A stretch of DNA of 64,000 nucleotides from Phoebastria nigripes (lineage: Eukaryota; Chordata; Aves; Procellariiformes; Diomedeidae): positions 1,763,754-1,827,753 of the forward strand of contig JAYKAV010000422.1 in assembly GCA_035582835.1 (NCBI GenBank). Direction: 5' to 3'. Position numbers and translations under genes: made by a program. Position 1 is the first letter of the stretch. Every line of letters starts with the position of its first letter. The notes under the pieces were generated by a model that was given only the letters and a program-made list of their open reading frames with translations, was not told the origin of the DNA and ran no database searches. This document shows, one piece after another, positions 26,271 to 40,370 of this stretch.

Positions 26271-29200
26271 CCTGATATTTCTGTATAGTGCTGGGACATA
26301 AGCCAAAGATCACCATAGCATGTGCCTCTGGGAAAGGTGAAGCTGCATGCCACCTGTATGGTCTTGAAGGTCCTCCCACAACTACAGCTAAATGTCTTTG
26401 GGAAATCATTTGCTAGGGAGACGGGTACAATGGATACCATCTGAGGGCTTTGTGCTGTTGCTGCTGGAGGGGAAATGGTAACAGCCACATGGAGAGATTG
26501 CTCCTGAGTTTTCCCCTAGCCCTTCATGTTGTGAGATGCAAGAGGCACCTCCCTCCATCCCTTCACATACACAGAAATCATCTGGGGAAACTCCTCAAGC
26601 TTCTTGCNAGGACCTCCAGGCAAACTCCTGGAGTTTTGCCTGCTGAAGAACTGCTCTGGAAGTAGCTTATTTAAAAAAATAAATAAATCGTTTAAAAACA
26701 GTTGAAGTTTTTACATGCTGTACAGCACCCAGCATGAATCCAATACTGCCTGTTCTGTGGGCAACTCAACCATCTAACAAGGGATAAATAATGCACTGAA
26801 GAAGATGTCTTTTACATCTACCTTTCCTCTGTGTACTAGAAAGACACTCATGTCCATTGGTTAACTGGCAAATTCTCACTGAAGTCTCCCATGCCTCACA
26901 GTATGCCAAAAAATAGATTCCCCCCCCTCAAAACAAAACAATCCCTCCCTCCCGGCATTAACCATAAACAAAAGCCAAAATGCTATGGAAACTAAGTCTC
27001 TGCTGTTTTAGACACATGAACATACAAGATCCTGTGACTCCCAGACAAAACCAGGAACTGGAATTTAAAGCAGTTTCCCCCCCTTTTTTCTTTTCTCTCT
27101 TATTTTTTCCCCTCCTTTTGTTTAACTGGATATTCATTAACTTCCATAAATTTGAACTTACTCTTCACTTTGTGGGCATGAACATGAGCAGCTCTGACAC
27201 ATGTGCTTGTTAAGAGTATAGTTTCAGCGACGTGAAATCATCTAATCAAGTCAAGGTTAGAGTAGCTTTGGTTTTACTTGAAATGGCTGTAAAATCATCT
27301 GAATGAGAGCCTTGCTGGAAACAGTCACTTTTTTGACTGGTCTCTCAAGAAATACCATAAGATTATCTTACCCCATAATGTCATCTTTTCTAGTGTAGCA
27401 CATGGAGGAAAGCCAGTCATTTAGGTTCAGGGACTCCAGAAGTAGCTGCTGCTGCGTACCTGTACTGTTCCCTGCAGTGGCTGCAATTGCAGCCTGGCTT
27501 TCCATGGCTAACATAAATCTGGCTTCCTGGGAAAAGCCGGAAAAGGTGACCACCTTGGTGGAGACGATGTTTGTGCCGTGCCACCTCCATGCAGCAAGTG
27601 GAACAGAAAATGCCCCTAGGCAAAATCCTTGGCTGACATGAATCGCCTTAGTGTCAGGAACACCAGCCCTTATTTTATGCTGTCAAAAAAACATCCACCA
27701 CAGCAATAAAAACCCCCAAACAAACCATGGGAAAACAAGCATATGTACCGTCTTTGTGGGAAAGTAAACAAAATGTGTTTCTCCCAGAACCAGTCTTCAC
27801 ATATGGATATCTCATTTATACAGGTAAGATTTTTTCACTTCAGGGACATAACAGAGAAAACAGTCATAGCTATCAGCCACGCATGGCAAACCAAGGTCTT
27901 ACTGATCAGTATTGCTTGGGGTATTTGAAATCTCCCTCCAAATCCAAGTAAATGTAAGAAAAAGTGATGAGGATTTGAGCAATTGAACCTTTACAGAAAT
28001 AAAATCAAATGGCATTTTAACAAACTGGTATTACTTATTAAAGTTCTTCTGTACTTTCAAACTTTCAGTGTAATTAATTGTAGCTATTGTATAGCCTAAT
28101 TATGAAATAAGAACAACAGTGTACTGCTAATAGCTTCTTTACCCTGGACTTCATATGGTAGCTTCAGAAAATGATAATATGTTTTACTGAATAACAGAAA
28201 ACCTATCATCAGGTTGAAATCTTTGTTTCCTCCATTGTTCTCACAATTCAGATACTTCTGGTTTTGATTTGTCAAAACATTCCTGATCCAAAGCCTTGAA
28301 ACACAATGCAACCTGAACCTTGGAAAAAAACCATGCATAATTCTGCTTCCAAACTCTGCAGATGCACCTAATCTTTGCTGTCAGTTGAGCCAAAAATCTC
28401 TATCCAAAGATCTGCAAATGCTGGGAAGTATTACCTCTAATCCTCACATTCTGGACCCATCTCTAGTTTTACTAAAAATAGAAGAGCTGGGTGGCTTGAC
28501 ATAAAGTGTCAGACTATGAAACTACCCTGAAATTGCTTGGGATGATTCATTCTCCCAGTCCTCTCTCACTTCTCAAAGCCTGGATTTATGAAATCTTATT
28601 TAAAGCCAAACCCATACCATTTTTTGTCAAGTGGCATTTGCCCTTCACCTACAGTATTTCCAATCACCTCAAGCCTGGTATGGTCCAGTAATCCTCAGGA
28701 TGTCCTTTGTGTGTTGTTGCAGTTCTCTTCCAGAATTTACTTTCCCCCCGCCCTGATTTTCCATAACTATTGAAAAACTTCAGTCAGTGCAGGACAAAAA
28801 GCTCTCAGTTTGCAAAGATGATTTTTTTTTACTTGAGCAGGCCAAGAAGCGAGGAGCAGCCCTGAGCGCTGCTCTCTCTGTCTCTTTCTCTCTGACCCAG
28901 AGAACTGCTTTCCAGTCAAAAACATGCCTTTGCAAGGACATCATGTCTGGGGGCGGGGGGGAAGCAGGATCTGAAGGGTTAAAACCCTAACTGCATGAAG
29001 CTGGGAGTCCAATGCCCCCATCCTGACTCCTGCGAAGGGCATCCTGCTGGGACAGAGATACTCTTTAGGGGATAGGATGGGACAGGGCATAGGTACTTCT
29101 TGGCACTTGCATTTACTTAGATGAAACATAGAGATCCCAGTGTCAGCACAGAGATTATTTTAATGGAGAAAAATTAAGATGCGACGCCGCAACCTGGGTG

Positions 29201-31844
29201 GCTGAGAGGAAAGACAAACCTATACCTTACCCTCTATAGGTCCCCTGTGAATTGTATGCTGACCCTGCACACAGTGTATCCTTATGGCTGTTATCAGGCT
29301 ATTATCCTTTGTAGTAATCATGAAAAAAATGCCTAAGGCTGTATCAGTCCATCCCAGTGCTGTAGCCCTAAGTCCGCTCAGGCTACACAGGAGCACCCCA
29401 ACTTTTGCCGCATCCCTGGCTATTGCTTTTTCACAGCTGAGACTGGGGCTGAGCCCTGGGAACACACAGGCAACCTCTGGGCTGGGAGTGTAAAATGGGT
29501 GTGGGGAGTGGGGAAGAGAGGGGAACCAGTTTGATCAACCTGGTGAACTAAAAAGTGTCTCCTTCTGACCAGCCCAGTTAGGAACTGGATTGCTTGTTCA
29601 CACTGGGAAGGTGACTGTGGATCTAACTCTCCCTTTACTTATGCTGCCCTGAATCAGGACTGCTAACATTGGGGTGAGTGAGGTGGATGTAACAAGTCCC
29701 AGGGGAGGAGAATTGAAGTTCCATGTTTCCCTCTCTTTGCATGTTTAAAACAAGTGAAATAAGCTGTCAGCATTGAATAAATAAATAATGATAGATACCA
29801 CTATTTAAAGCAACTTTGGCCAAGTCATTACATTATCTTTGTTCTCTACTTTAGACATCTCATTTTGCATGCAAAAGTCACTTGAGCAGGATAGGGGTCA
29901 CAGACTGTAGACAGCTTCAAAGTTTTTGAGAAAATGAGGAAGTCTGTTGCGAGGTTTTTACCACCGCAAGTATCACAAGATGCCTTATTAAATGCATAGA
30001 AGCAAGCCTGCATGAGAACTGCCCCAGGCTCTATGAGTGTAGAGCATCTCACAGAGTAGGTCTGGCTCTGGTGAGACCCCATGCTCCATGGCAGTCCAAG
30101 CTGTCCTTGCGTGGCTTGAATTGCACAGGTGGATAAGTAGGAAGATTAAAGTCTGATGGTTTGCATCAGAGCCCAGGAAACTCAACTTCAAATTCAAGAG
30201 TAGCCCTGAAATGTTTAGACTCTTTTTTTTTTTTAACCACTGAAGAAATGCTTAAGATTTAACTGTAGACAAAAACTGTTTATACAGACGTCTGTGCATC
30301 TGCAGAGCTCCTTCCTCTGAAAAGAAAGATAATGGTTTAGAGCAGAAAAAGAATGAACAACTGAGTATAAGGCAATTTCCATAATTTTTTTAGCAACATT
30401 GCCAACTGGCTTTGAAGATTTAGACCCTATCCCTACCCATTTCTTTGCAAATAACTTCTGAGAGGGCCAGAGACAAATTCCGTTTCATTACAGTAATTGC
30501 AGCTATAGTCAGTCCACGCAATTCTCAAATGTTTATCTGTCAGCACCATCCACTCAGTTCCTGTCACTGTGGCTGGCTGGAAAACTACTGCAGCTAAACA
30601 ACATACTATATGCAGATCACTTTGATTTCTTCAAATACCTTGCTGCAATGCAGAGGCAGTTTCTCTACAGTTTTCTATGTACTCATGAGAACACTTGCCA
30701 TGGAGTCCCAGCCAAAACCATTCCCAGGGACAAACAGTCTCCCGTGTTGGCTTATAGAGAGAAAGGGATTTTTTTTTTTCCTTTATTGTTTTGAAGATTT
30801 ATTTGTACCTGAGTGGAAGCCTGACTTGCTAGGCAGAATCGGGAGACTGCCAAAACAGAGGTGATCAATGCTATAAAAAATATAACGCGATATAATAGGC
30901 CTGAGCCCACACCTTTGAATTAGTGGCAATTTTGCCTCTGACTTCTGAGGAAAAGTGGGCCAATTTATTCAATATTTATAAGCCCAGGAGAGCCCTGAGA
31001 ATGAAGTCCTGCACAGTAAGAGACAAAGTCTGCAATAAACCGAATGCTGCATCCATGGCAACTCACAACTCAGTTAATAATTTTTCAACATAAAAAGAAA
31101 GATATTTTTCAGGGCCACCGAAACAGAAGCAATTTACAAAATTGACTGAAGTGAAGGCATTTCGCATCTACTGTGTTTTTCATGGCCTTGGTCTTTTGTT
31201 TGAACCTCAGCTGCCTACTGGGATGCTCAGGGAGTGAGAATAGCCCCCGGCAAGCATTTTGCCATCTCTGGGTGGCGGGTGGAGTGAAGTGACCTATTGC
31301 CTGTGTTTTTGTCACACCAGGGTTTGATACCCAGTCTGNGTGGGGCAGAGCACTGCGCTGCAACAGGTCAAAAAGGACTCAGTTTTCTTCTGCAGAGAAT
31401 TTCAACGCAAATGAAAATGGCATTTTCCTCTGTGCTTCCACAGTTGTTTGGGAAAAGAAAATTTTGAGAGGCAGCGCTGCTGCAGTCTGCCCCGAGAGAG
31501 GCCTTTCCTGCAAGAGGAGGGAGGTCCAGTTCAGCAGCCCCAGGCAGAGCATTGCTACTGTGATGGCACGCGCTGCTCTGCCTTCGTCAGGGAAAAGCCC
31601 CTGCGCGAAACACAACGTCAGAGCCACAGCTCTTTCAGGAAGGTACCGATCACTCGTTTTGGCCAGGTTTTCTCCCCTTCTGTTCACTAGGGCCAGCTAT
31701 CCCGCTGCTGGGGTGCAGTCACGTTGGGCACTCCTCAAACACACAGTGATTCAGTTGCTGACCTGTGTATTTTAGACTTTGAAAGGCCTGCCCACTTCAA
31801 AAGACAGAGCAGAAGAAATAATTAGGGTCTGAATTTGATAGATA
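26271..31844. other. non-coding stretch
   Basis: No gene is supported. Near 30897-30960 a segment with 'ggcaattttgcctctgacttctga' character resembles an old amniote interspersed repeat. AT-rich simple sequence occurs near 26665-26690 and 29775-29790. Confidence 0.5.
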
Positions 31845-31950
31845 TGACACTGAGGCTGACAGATACTAAATGATTTGCCCGTGGCACTGGACAGAGCTAG
31901 GAAAGACACTTGACATATCCCAAGTGTCAAGCCAAAGCCCTAACTTAAAG
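31845..31950 (+). repeat. MIR-like SINE relic
   Basis: The order 'gacactgaggctgacagat', 'aaatgatttgcccgtggcac', 'cagagctagga' and 'aagccaaagccctaact' follows the 3' half of MIR (ACTGAGG, AAGTGACTTGCCCAAGGTCAC, CAGAGC, then CCCAGG...CCCTAAC). Strongly diverged; boundaries are approximate. Confidence 0.6.
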
Positions 31951-34900
31951 ATTATCTTTCCTTCAAATAAACATTTGTAATAGTTGCGTTTAACACAGCA
32001 TTTCCCATACCAGAGAGATAAAATACTCCTGGCTGTTATGTTGGACATCAGCTTTGGTCATACTGTTCTCTACTGTGTGCAAAATGCTCCACAGATATTA
32101 GGCAGTAATGTCAATGGTTTCCCAGCAGCATTCAGCTTTCCCCACTCTGCTGGTGAAAGGCAGCAAAATTGTTCTCAGCCCTGAAAACAGAAGGCGCTCT
32201 CTGTAGTTTTCCTACTGAGTTGGAATTGTATTTTCTTTCCAAACTGGGGTGGTTTATTTCTCTTCCAAATCTTTACTATAGCATTGTGTCACCAATGAAA
32301 CTCAAATGAAAACATCAAGTCTGTACCATATGTTGATGCATTTGTTATTTTATGAAACCTTGCTGCATCTGGATAAGTCAATTAAGGTTAAACATCCCTT
32401 TATCAAGAAAGTCCTGTTAAGGACATCAGCACATCTGTTTCTCCACATGCTGTTAATTTTTGCTGTGCTATATTGGTTAACAGTAAAACTGAAATACCAC
32501 CATAACAACTCCTTTGAAGCAAAAACAATAATCCAAATGCCATTCTGTATTTTGGACACATCACTGTAATAAAGGCTATAATGGGCTATGGAAAGCCCTT
32601 TCTTTTTTCTTAGGCAGGGATCATATATGGAAAGAGAACTGAGGATATTCAGTTTCTGCTGGAGAGATGGTTGNGCAGGACCTGTCTGTCTTCTTGCAAC
32701 TGAACTGCTTTCCATAGAAACATGGTAACCTGTGCGTAGCCCTGCTCTGATATGCCTCTGTGGGCACAAATTCTGCAGCTTCTGTATAAACAGCCATGAG
32801 CAATGCCCAGCAGACCTGCATTGGAAAAATATCTTGTGGCAGTGATGCCTCATGCTTTGGACACAAACCTACAAGGAAGCTCTGCATGGCTCAAGGGAAG
32901 GGGAAGTATTAACCAAACCCATTGCTAAGGTGAGGTCTTTGCAGAAAGGAACAAGTTCAGGGAAAAGATTTAATGGACGTACATGTTGCACAGTGCTGGC
33001 AATGTTTTCATCACTANGACCACTGCAAAAATCAGACAGCAGGACGTTCATTAAGTTTTGTTTCTTTGTATCTTGAGAAGTTTTCCACAGTCAGAAAAAC
33101 AGCGCTGCAGTCAGACTGCCTAGAGGCAAGAATGGGTGAAGCAATATCTTCTTCTTGCTAAAGTTAATATATATGCTAAAAGACAGACAGATATGCCCAC
33201 TAGGGATCCACACCTGAAGACCAACACAACTAATGGCAAAAATTGCTCTTTAGAGTGTTTTTCAAGTTATTTAGCATGAAAAAGGTCTTGTTCAAGGAGT
33301 TTCACTCAGGTGAAGAACCATGTAGTTAAAAACACCATAGCACATATAAGGGCCGCTCAAAGCCATTTTTATNGGCAGACAACAGTTTTACCTTATCACC
33401 ACAATTTCTCTGTACATGGGAGTTTGGAAACAGAAGAGTGAATTGACATGAAAATGGTCCTTGGTGACAGGAAACAGGCAGTAAAGTGACACAAAGAACA
33501 TCCTTAGGACCAATTCAATTCCCTATATAATCATGATTTAGGAGAATGAATATGCATTAAGGTGAATAATTTTTCTGACAAGGCGAAATGTGGAGTTGCC
33601 AGTCCAGCCTAAATGATGTTCAGAATCACACAGCTAGATTACGAGAGAAGGCAAATAAATGGCTTATGCACATAAACTCAGTGTAAGGAAATCTAAGGTA
33701 ATGAGGCTAGGCAGAATTAAAAAGGAGACAGAAGAGAAGGGAAAAAGAAATATGCTCTCTCTGGCCATATGCTTAGGGCACTGAGCAGGGAGAGAACCAG
33801 ATGGTGTGGCTCAGACTGTAAAGTACAGTTCTCTGAGTTTTAACCAATTACATTAATGCACACTGGATGTATGATATATTTTAGAAGACATCAGGCAATT
33901 TTTCCCTGAAAATGACAGAAATTATTTAATCTTCTCCTTTTTCTGGATCTAGACATTTCTTGCTTGCTCGAGGTTGGCCATCTATAGATGTAAGTTATGA
34001 ACCTCATCCCAGAGCCAGATTTCTGCTTAACAAATTATCAAGGCTTCTTTAAGAAGATTAAGCTGTTACTCTTTCTGATCTCTGGAAGAAAAAAAAAGGG
34101 AATCATTGGCGTTAACTCCTGTAGCCTCAAGCCTCTCCCCAGTAATTCAGATAATGCATGCAAATGCCTGGACCTGTAGCCTACTGAAATCACGGAGGAA
34201 CATGCTTCCTGTTCCTCTTTGGACTGTTCCTCTTTGGACTCGTCCTTTCTGTCTTCTCTCTGGTGATAGCTGAGTATCTCTGCCTGCCAGCACAAGGTCT
34301 GCGTTTGTACAAGACCTGATAAATCACTGCTGCTCATTCTCCCAGGGAAGCCTGGTATGCAGGTACCGTTACAGACAATGTACATGAATGTCTAAACTGG
34401 AGGCCATCAGCATATCTGCTTAGACACACCAGAATAAATGAAAATGCTGCATTACTGCCGGATTACCTGTCAGTGGGCTCATTTGCTGACTAATGTGCTG
34501 TCCTGAGGGCCACCGTGACTTGTTTGTCATCACTAACGCTCCAAAATCTAGCACAAGGAGCTGCTTACACAGGTACCCCAGCAGCGTGCGTGCACCACCC
34601 CCAGAGGTGGGGAAAGGGCTTNCCAAAGCGCCCATGGGGCCGACACACAGCCTTGCCTCCTCCGCAGCACCTCCCAGTAGGGTCAGGGNGCCGGGGTCCT
34701 GCTGCTGCANCAACGCAANGGCTGCAGGCCCTGCCCTGGCCTTTTTCTCCCTTTTTGCTGGCTCTGAGGATTTATTTTCCCTTCCAGGGGGTGGCTCGTA
34801 TGCTCCCGTTGGGCACCCCATCCCTAGTGACCGTGCTCCTTACAGAAAGCCATAGTCTGACCCTGTTCTCCCCTCTCAGGCCAGTAGGGCTAGGCTGGCC

Positions 34901-35402
34901 CAAACCACTTCATTTTTGACGACTGGGCTTTCACCTCTCTCCATTTTTCCTATTGTTCCCCTGCCCCCCCCCCCATTTATTTTTTCTCTGGGACCTGATT
35001 TTTTGGGGGGTCAGGAGGAAACATATTCAGTTTTGTTAGGACCGGACTGATAAATGTGTCTAATATGCAGAATGTATAAGAATGGNGTCCATAAGCAGAC
35101 ATCCAGGGAAAAGTAAGAATAGGGCAAAGATATATGGCACTTCCCCTGAGTACTGTCCCCACCTCCATCTATTTTCAGCTCAGAGGATTTCCTGAGCCTA
35201 ATGCAGTTTGCCTATTTAGTCACCTTCAAGAGATTTCTCTTCCAACTACTTNTTCAGGCTTTCAGATGTGAATCCACCTAAACTTTTTGCACCTACATCG
35301 CTCAGTCCTGGGGAGTGTCCACACTGACACTCCCAAGAGTGTCAATGGTTGGGGGTTCTTCTGCACCCAGGAAAGGTGTCCTGCTTTGCAGTGTGCCCGG
35401 TT
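31951..35402. other. non-coding stretch
   Basis: No gene is supported. It contains a 15-bp exact tandem duplication at 34210-34239 and a poly-C run at about 34963-34975. The 167-codon minus frame at 32350-32853 has no splice context and is treated as chance. Confidence 0.55.
34210..34239 (+). repeat. exact 15-bp tandem duplication
   Basis: The unit tgttcctctttggac occurs twice, back to back, without a mismatch. This is probably a recent slippage or duplication event; no coding context. Confidence 0.9.
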
Positions 35403-36305
35403 ATCATAGAATCATAGAATCATAGAATCATAGAATCATAGAATAGTTTGGGTTGGAAGGGACCTTTAAAGGTCATCTAGTCCAACCCACCCTGCAGTAA
35501 GCAGGGACATCTTCAACTAGATCAGGTTGCTCAGAGCCCCGTCCAACCTGACCTTGAATGTTTCCAGGGATGGGGCATCTACCAACTCTCTGGGCAACCT
35601 GTTCCAGTGTTTCACCACCCTCATTGTAAAAAATTTCTTTCTTAAATCTAGTCTAAATCTACCCTCTTTTAGTTTAAAACCATTCCCCCTTGTCCTGTCG
35701 CAACAGGCCCTGCTAAAAATTTTGCTGCCCTTTTTCTTATAAGCCCCCTTTAAGTACTGAAAGACTGCAATAAGGTCTCCCCAAAGCCTTCTCTTCTCCA
35801 GGCTGAACAACCCCAACTCTCTCAGCCTTTCTTCATAGGAGAGGCATTCCATTCCCCTGATCATTTTTGTGGCCCTCCTCTGCACTCACTCTAACAGGTC
35901 CATGACTTTCTTGTACTGGGGACCCCAGAGCTGGACGCAGTACTCCAGGTGGGGTCTCACCAGAGCAGAGTAGAGGGGCAGAATCACCTCCCTCGATCTG
36001 CTGGCCACGCTTCTTTTGATGCAGCCCAGGATATGGCTGGCTTTCTGGGCTGCGAGCGCACATTGCCAGCACATGTCCAGCTTTTCATCCACCAGTACCC
36101 CCAAGTCCTTCTCGGCAGGGCTGCTCTCAATCCTTTCATCACTCAGCCTGTATTGATACCAGGGGTTGCCCTGACCCAGGTGCGGGACCTTGCACTTGGC
36201 CTTGTTGAACCTCATGAGGTTCACATGGGCCCACTTCTCCAGCTTGTCCAGGTCCCTCTGGATGGCATCCTGTCCCTCAGGCGTGTCAACTACACTACTC
36301 ATTTA
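35403..36305 (-). mobile_element. CR1 LINE, 5'-truncated, relatively well preserved
   Basis: The element reads on the minus strand. Its 3' tail is five perfect copies of atcataga at 35403-35442, the 8-bp repeat typical of avian CR1. The end of the ORF2 reverse transcriptase is in one frame from about 36302 to 35517, interrupted only by a single TGA at 35886-35888. Peptides such as [33 protein letters not shown] and [19 protein letters not shown] are diagnostic. It is 5'-truncated at about 36305, so it lacks the endonuclease and most of the reverse transcriptase and cannot move by itself. Confidence 0.97.
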
Positions 36306-39300
36306 TAGATCTGTGCCCTCCCTCACCTCCTCCAGACCCTTGCAGGAGGGACTGTGAGTATTCAACACCGTTGTGTTTCTACGTTATAACCTGCCCCCCC
36401 TCTTAAATACCTTTTCCTGGTTCAGAGAGAAATAGCTGCAGAAGTTTGGAAGGATTTGTCAGGCAATTCAGTCTGAACCCAAATGACCACATGGTCCCTC
36501 AGGATACTGAGGTCTGGTTTCAGCAACCATCTTTTCTCCACCTGAGAGAGGAAAAAGTAGAGAAAGGTCAAAATCTTAGAAAGGAGATCACAAACATCAG
36601 TGCCCCCAACCATCCAGAACATGCTGGACACCCAGATGATGCTGCAAAGCCCTTGAAGCGAAGCTGCTGCTGATGCCAGGGAAAGCAGACTTACACCAGG
36701 AAGGAGCACACCTGAAAATCCCATCCAGCATAAAAGCAATAATACATAAAATGACGGTACTCCATGGTGCAGCCAACTGAACCCTCCTGGCAGATCCAGT
36801 AAATCAAGACAGACGCAAGAATACTTGAATTAGCTGCAGCAAGGCCACTCTGAGCCACTGACTGATGGGTCTGGTGGAGGGACCTACTGTCCTGCCCTGA
36901 GGCCTCCCTCCTCCCTGTGGAGGGTGAGGAGGGACATGTGGCTGACCTCCACCCAAAACAGTGCCTTTCATTGGCTCAGAGATGAAAGTATGAAAAGCTA
37001 CAAGAGAAAACTATTATATAATCAAAACTGGACACTTTTTACCCCTGAAATCAGGTGCACTTGCCGGGTAGAGAGGAGTGAAGAGCTGACATGGGAGTTA
37101 ATTAACTTCCTTTACAAACACAATGATTTAATCCAGTCCCATCAGAGGAGACGATACTAATGAGATAAACCCTACTAAGCAAAACCAAAGACAGAAAGCA
37201 GTTACAAACCTGTCCGACTTTAGTAAACACACTGTATGCCTGGCATGTATAAACTGAGTCGGAAATAAAAAAGCAAAATTTAGGATGTGCAAAGGAAGCA
37301 ATGGTATTGTCGCCCTTTTTTAAGTCTTGCACGGTATGTCTTTGGTAATACATCCGTGGCTAAATGCTGGTGTTTGAAAGGCTGCTCCCAGCAGCACCTT
37401 TACCATCACTTCCACTGCAGTTCCGTGCAAGATTCCCTTTGTGTCCCATCCAGCACAGCACCACGGGGCTGAAACAGAAAGTGCCCTTCCTCCTGCCTAG
37501 GGAGAGGAGGAGGAGCTGTCAGCTGACAAGACAGGGAAATTACTTTGGCTTTTAGCAGCAAAGAGGAGCTGGTCTCTCCCAAACTTCTACTGTTGCTCCT
37601 GCATGCCCTCCCTACAGCAACTACCACCCACTCCACCAGGCACAGCTGCAAACTGGGCTGTTCAATCAGTTTTCTTTTCTTTCATGCCACCATCAAGTGT
37701 CATGCTGCTTTATCTTGTGTTTTAAACTCTATGGTCAAGTTGCCTACAAAGATTTGCACTCACAGAGCTGAACAACGGTACTAAAATCATCCCCCACTAC
37801 ACTTTCTTCTGCTGAAGGCTTCTGTCACAAGGATTACAACCTGTGGGTTATGGCAATTACAGGGAATAATGAAGATGGCTTAGGACAATTTTTTTTTTAA
37901 TGGAGACAGAGTAATAAGCACAGATACTCATCTCGGAGCACACTTCCAAATTTCCCCCCAGGCTACATAAGCCCAGCCCCACAGAGCGCCTGTGTTAGAC
38001 GCGTGCCCTGAGATGGATGCAGGAAAGCAGGCAGCAGCAAGAGATGCACCATGCAACATCTTGCATCGGTTAGACGATATTTTCACAAGCTTTCACAGTT
38101 GTTTGTAATATGCCAAGGCTTTTTACGAGTTCCTACAAATGTTCTGTCTCATAAGATGGGCTTCCTACAATCGTATTGCCTCTTCATATCTTTAGTGAAT
38201 TTTCTTTTTCAAATTTGAAAGCTCCATTTTCTACATAGAAAGAGGGCATTTTGCTCCTGTGCTTTGCTTTCAGCACACTTTCTCTCCATCATAAACATTT
38301 TATGTGTGTTTGCTTTCCCAACTTCCGGTGTTTCAGCTCCTTTTTCACATCAGGTACTTACCGTGAAAGGCAATTGGGCATATGACAAGACAGCCCTGCA
38401 AGATGCTGTCTCATTAGAGAGTGGTTTTCATGCTCTTCCTAATCTGTGAAGAAAAGCAAAAATATCTGGAGCAGGAGATAATATGAGAAGGAAGTTAAAA
38501 CCATTTTCTGGGTTATTTTGACCTTCAACAGCTCTAATTCGTTGCTGCATGACTTAGCAATGACAGCCAGGCGGGACTCTTTCTCACTGCTCTCGTGCAG
38601 CGATGGTTGGTGAATTTGGAAGGTGCAGGGAAAAATATGCTGTTGGCAAGACTTGGAAACACAGATACCAGCTGATACTTACTGAAGCACTGAGATATGT
38701 TTTCAAACCCAGAAGTAGACATAGCCTCTGTGTGGAGACCATCCTGGTCTCCTTTCAGAGACTAGGCACGGAAATTTGTAACTAGGACAAGCAATCTGCA
38801 TCTCTTGTAACACTTGGGTATGATATTGTGAGGTAGCGTGTTTTCCGCCATGATCAAAGACAGTCTACTTCCAAAACTGATTCAAGGATGGAGGGTTCAC
38901 AATGCCCTTCTGGAGGGTAGAAAATTAGGACATGGAGGGCTCCTAGGGCAGCCAAGCCCAGAAGGCAGGTTGCATTGAAGTCTTCTTAAGCATCCACAAA
39001 GAGCTGTCCTGTGGGACCAGTGAGAGCTTGATCAAGGTCTCTTGCATGCTGCAGCGGATGGGGAAGGCCTGACTGCTCAGTGAAGGCCACAGAAGACATA
39101 TTGATGACCTCTGCCTACGCAGGGAATTTGAAATCTGCAGCCTTGTGACACACATGGTCTGTGCAAGAGAGGTTCCTCCAAGGTACACCAGGGCTTGCCA
39201 CATTCTACAGGTAGTCCCTACGCTGTGAGCAAAGGGGGCAACCCTATATTTTTCATGGCGGGCTTGCTGTGGATGTGCAGTAGTATTGCTCTGTGTGTAC

Positions 39301-40235
39301 GAGAGAGGCCATTTACAGGACCTCTGTCATTAGGCAGCAAGGTGGTCGACTGACATAGTAATGCACAGAGCTAACTGGTCCTGAGTCTGCCAAGAGGCAT
39401 TTTTTAGGACAAAGCTTCAGCTCCTACCAGTTATCACTGCTCTGCTGATAATGGGGTCATTTCAATTTGCATTAACAGAAGATCCTATTTAGATTTAATT
39501 ACAGATTTCCTACACTCATGCCTGTGCTGATGGGGGCAGGACATTCAGGGATTTGGGGAGTGGATCAGAATGTGGACGTTGAAGCAATTTTTGCATCTCA
39601 GACCCACCTCCAACAGCAAACAACTGAATGCATTTAAGCATACTCCCTCTTGCTGAGACACATGGGCTTCCTCCTCTGAGGAGCTAATGCAGTTCTCACA
39701 GGAAAGACAGACATCATCACGTGCTTTTAGCATTCATGAATGCTTTATTTTAAAGTGCAGGGTCTTCCCAGAAGCAATACAGTAGCCCTACAGAAATCCA
39801 GTCTGGAGGCTTTAAAATCTTCTAGGGTTAATGTGGCCACGGCCAAGATTTGTAGTACTGGTGGGAGATTCTGTTCAGTAGCCAACATATCCAGGTAGCA
39901 TCGGATAAGTGTTTATAAAGCAAGACCAGTGTTATGCACGAGCAGCCAGAGTGCAGTAAGAGCCTGCCAAACAGCCACAAAGAGTTCCTGCAACAAGAGA
40001 GAAAGACAAACGCACAGAGAAAAATACAGACACTGTAAAACAGCTCTATTAATATTAAAAACTATTGGAGCACCTAATCTTGTATTTCATTGCCCTGGTC
40101 AAAGCAGAATCCTTCCCTCCTATTGCTGGCAATATTACCATGGATTCTGGCCCTGGCAAGTGTTTAAACACTTAACAANGGCTCTTACCACCAAAGGTCT
40201 TGAGGTGTGAACACGAGGAGGACACAAAGCAGAGA
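36306..40235. other. non-coding stretch
   Basis: No gene or well-defined repeat is supported. Open frames are short and lie on both strands without splice partners. Confidence 0.5.
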
Positions 40236-40370
40236 AAATAAATACTATTGTCATTTTACATGTGGGCAACTGAAGCCTGGAGGGAAGAAATTTGCCTGAG
40301 GTCATGTAGGGAGCGTGTAGCATTCATTGTGAGCCCAGCCATGCTCTCGGTCAATACTGCTTCTCCATTG
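40236..40370 (+). repeat. MIR-like SINE relic (best of the set)
   Basis: 'aaatactattgtcattttaca' is followed by 'gggcaactgaagcctggag', 'aaatttgcctgaggtcatgta' and 'gtgagcccagccatgctctc'. This matches, in order, the MIR core and 3' region (TACTATTATCCCCATTTTACAGATG, GAAACTGAGGC, AAGTGACTTGCCCAAGGTCACA, GAACCCAGG). Orientation is plus. Diverged but clear. Confidence 0.7.

Noticed and set aside
26063..26488. 141-codon minus-strand open frame
   Set aside because: It is largely the antisense of the CR1 3' end.
32350..32853. 167-codon minus-strand open frame
   Set aside because: No recognisable motif or splice context.
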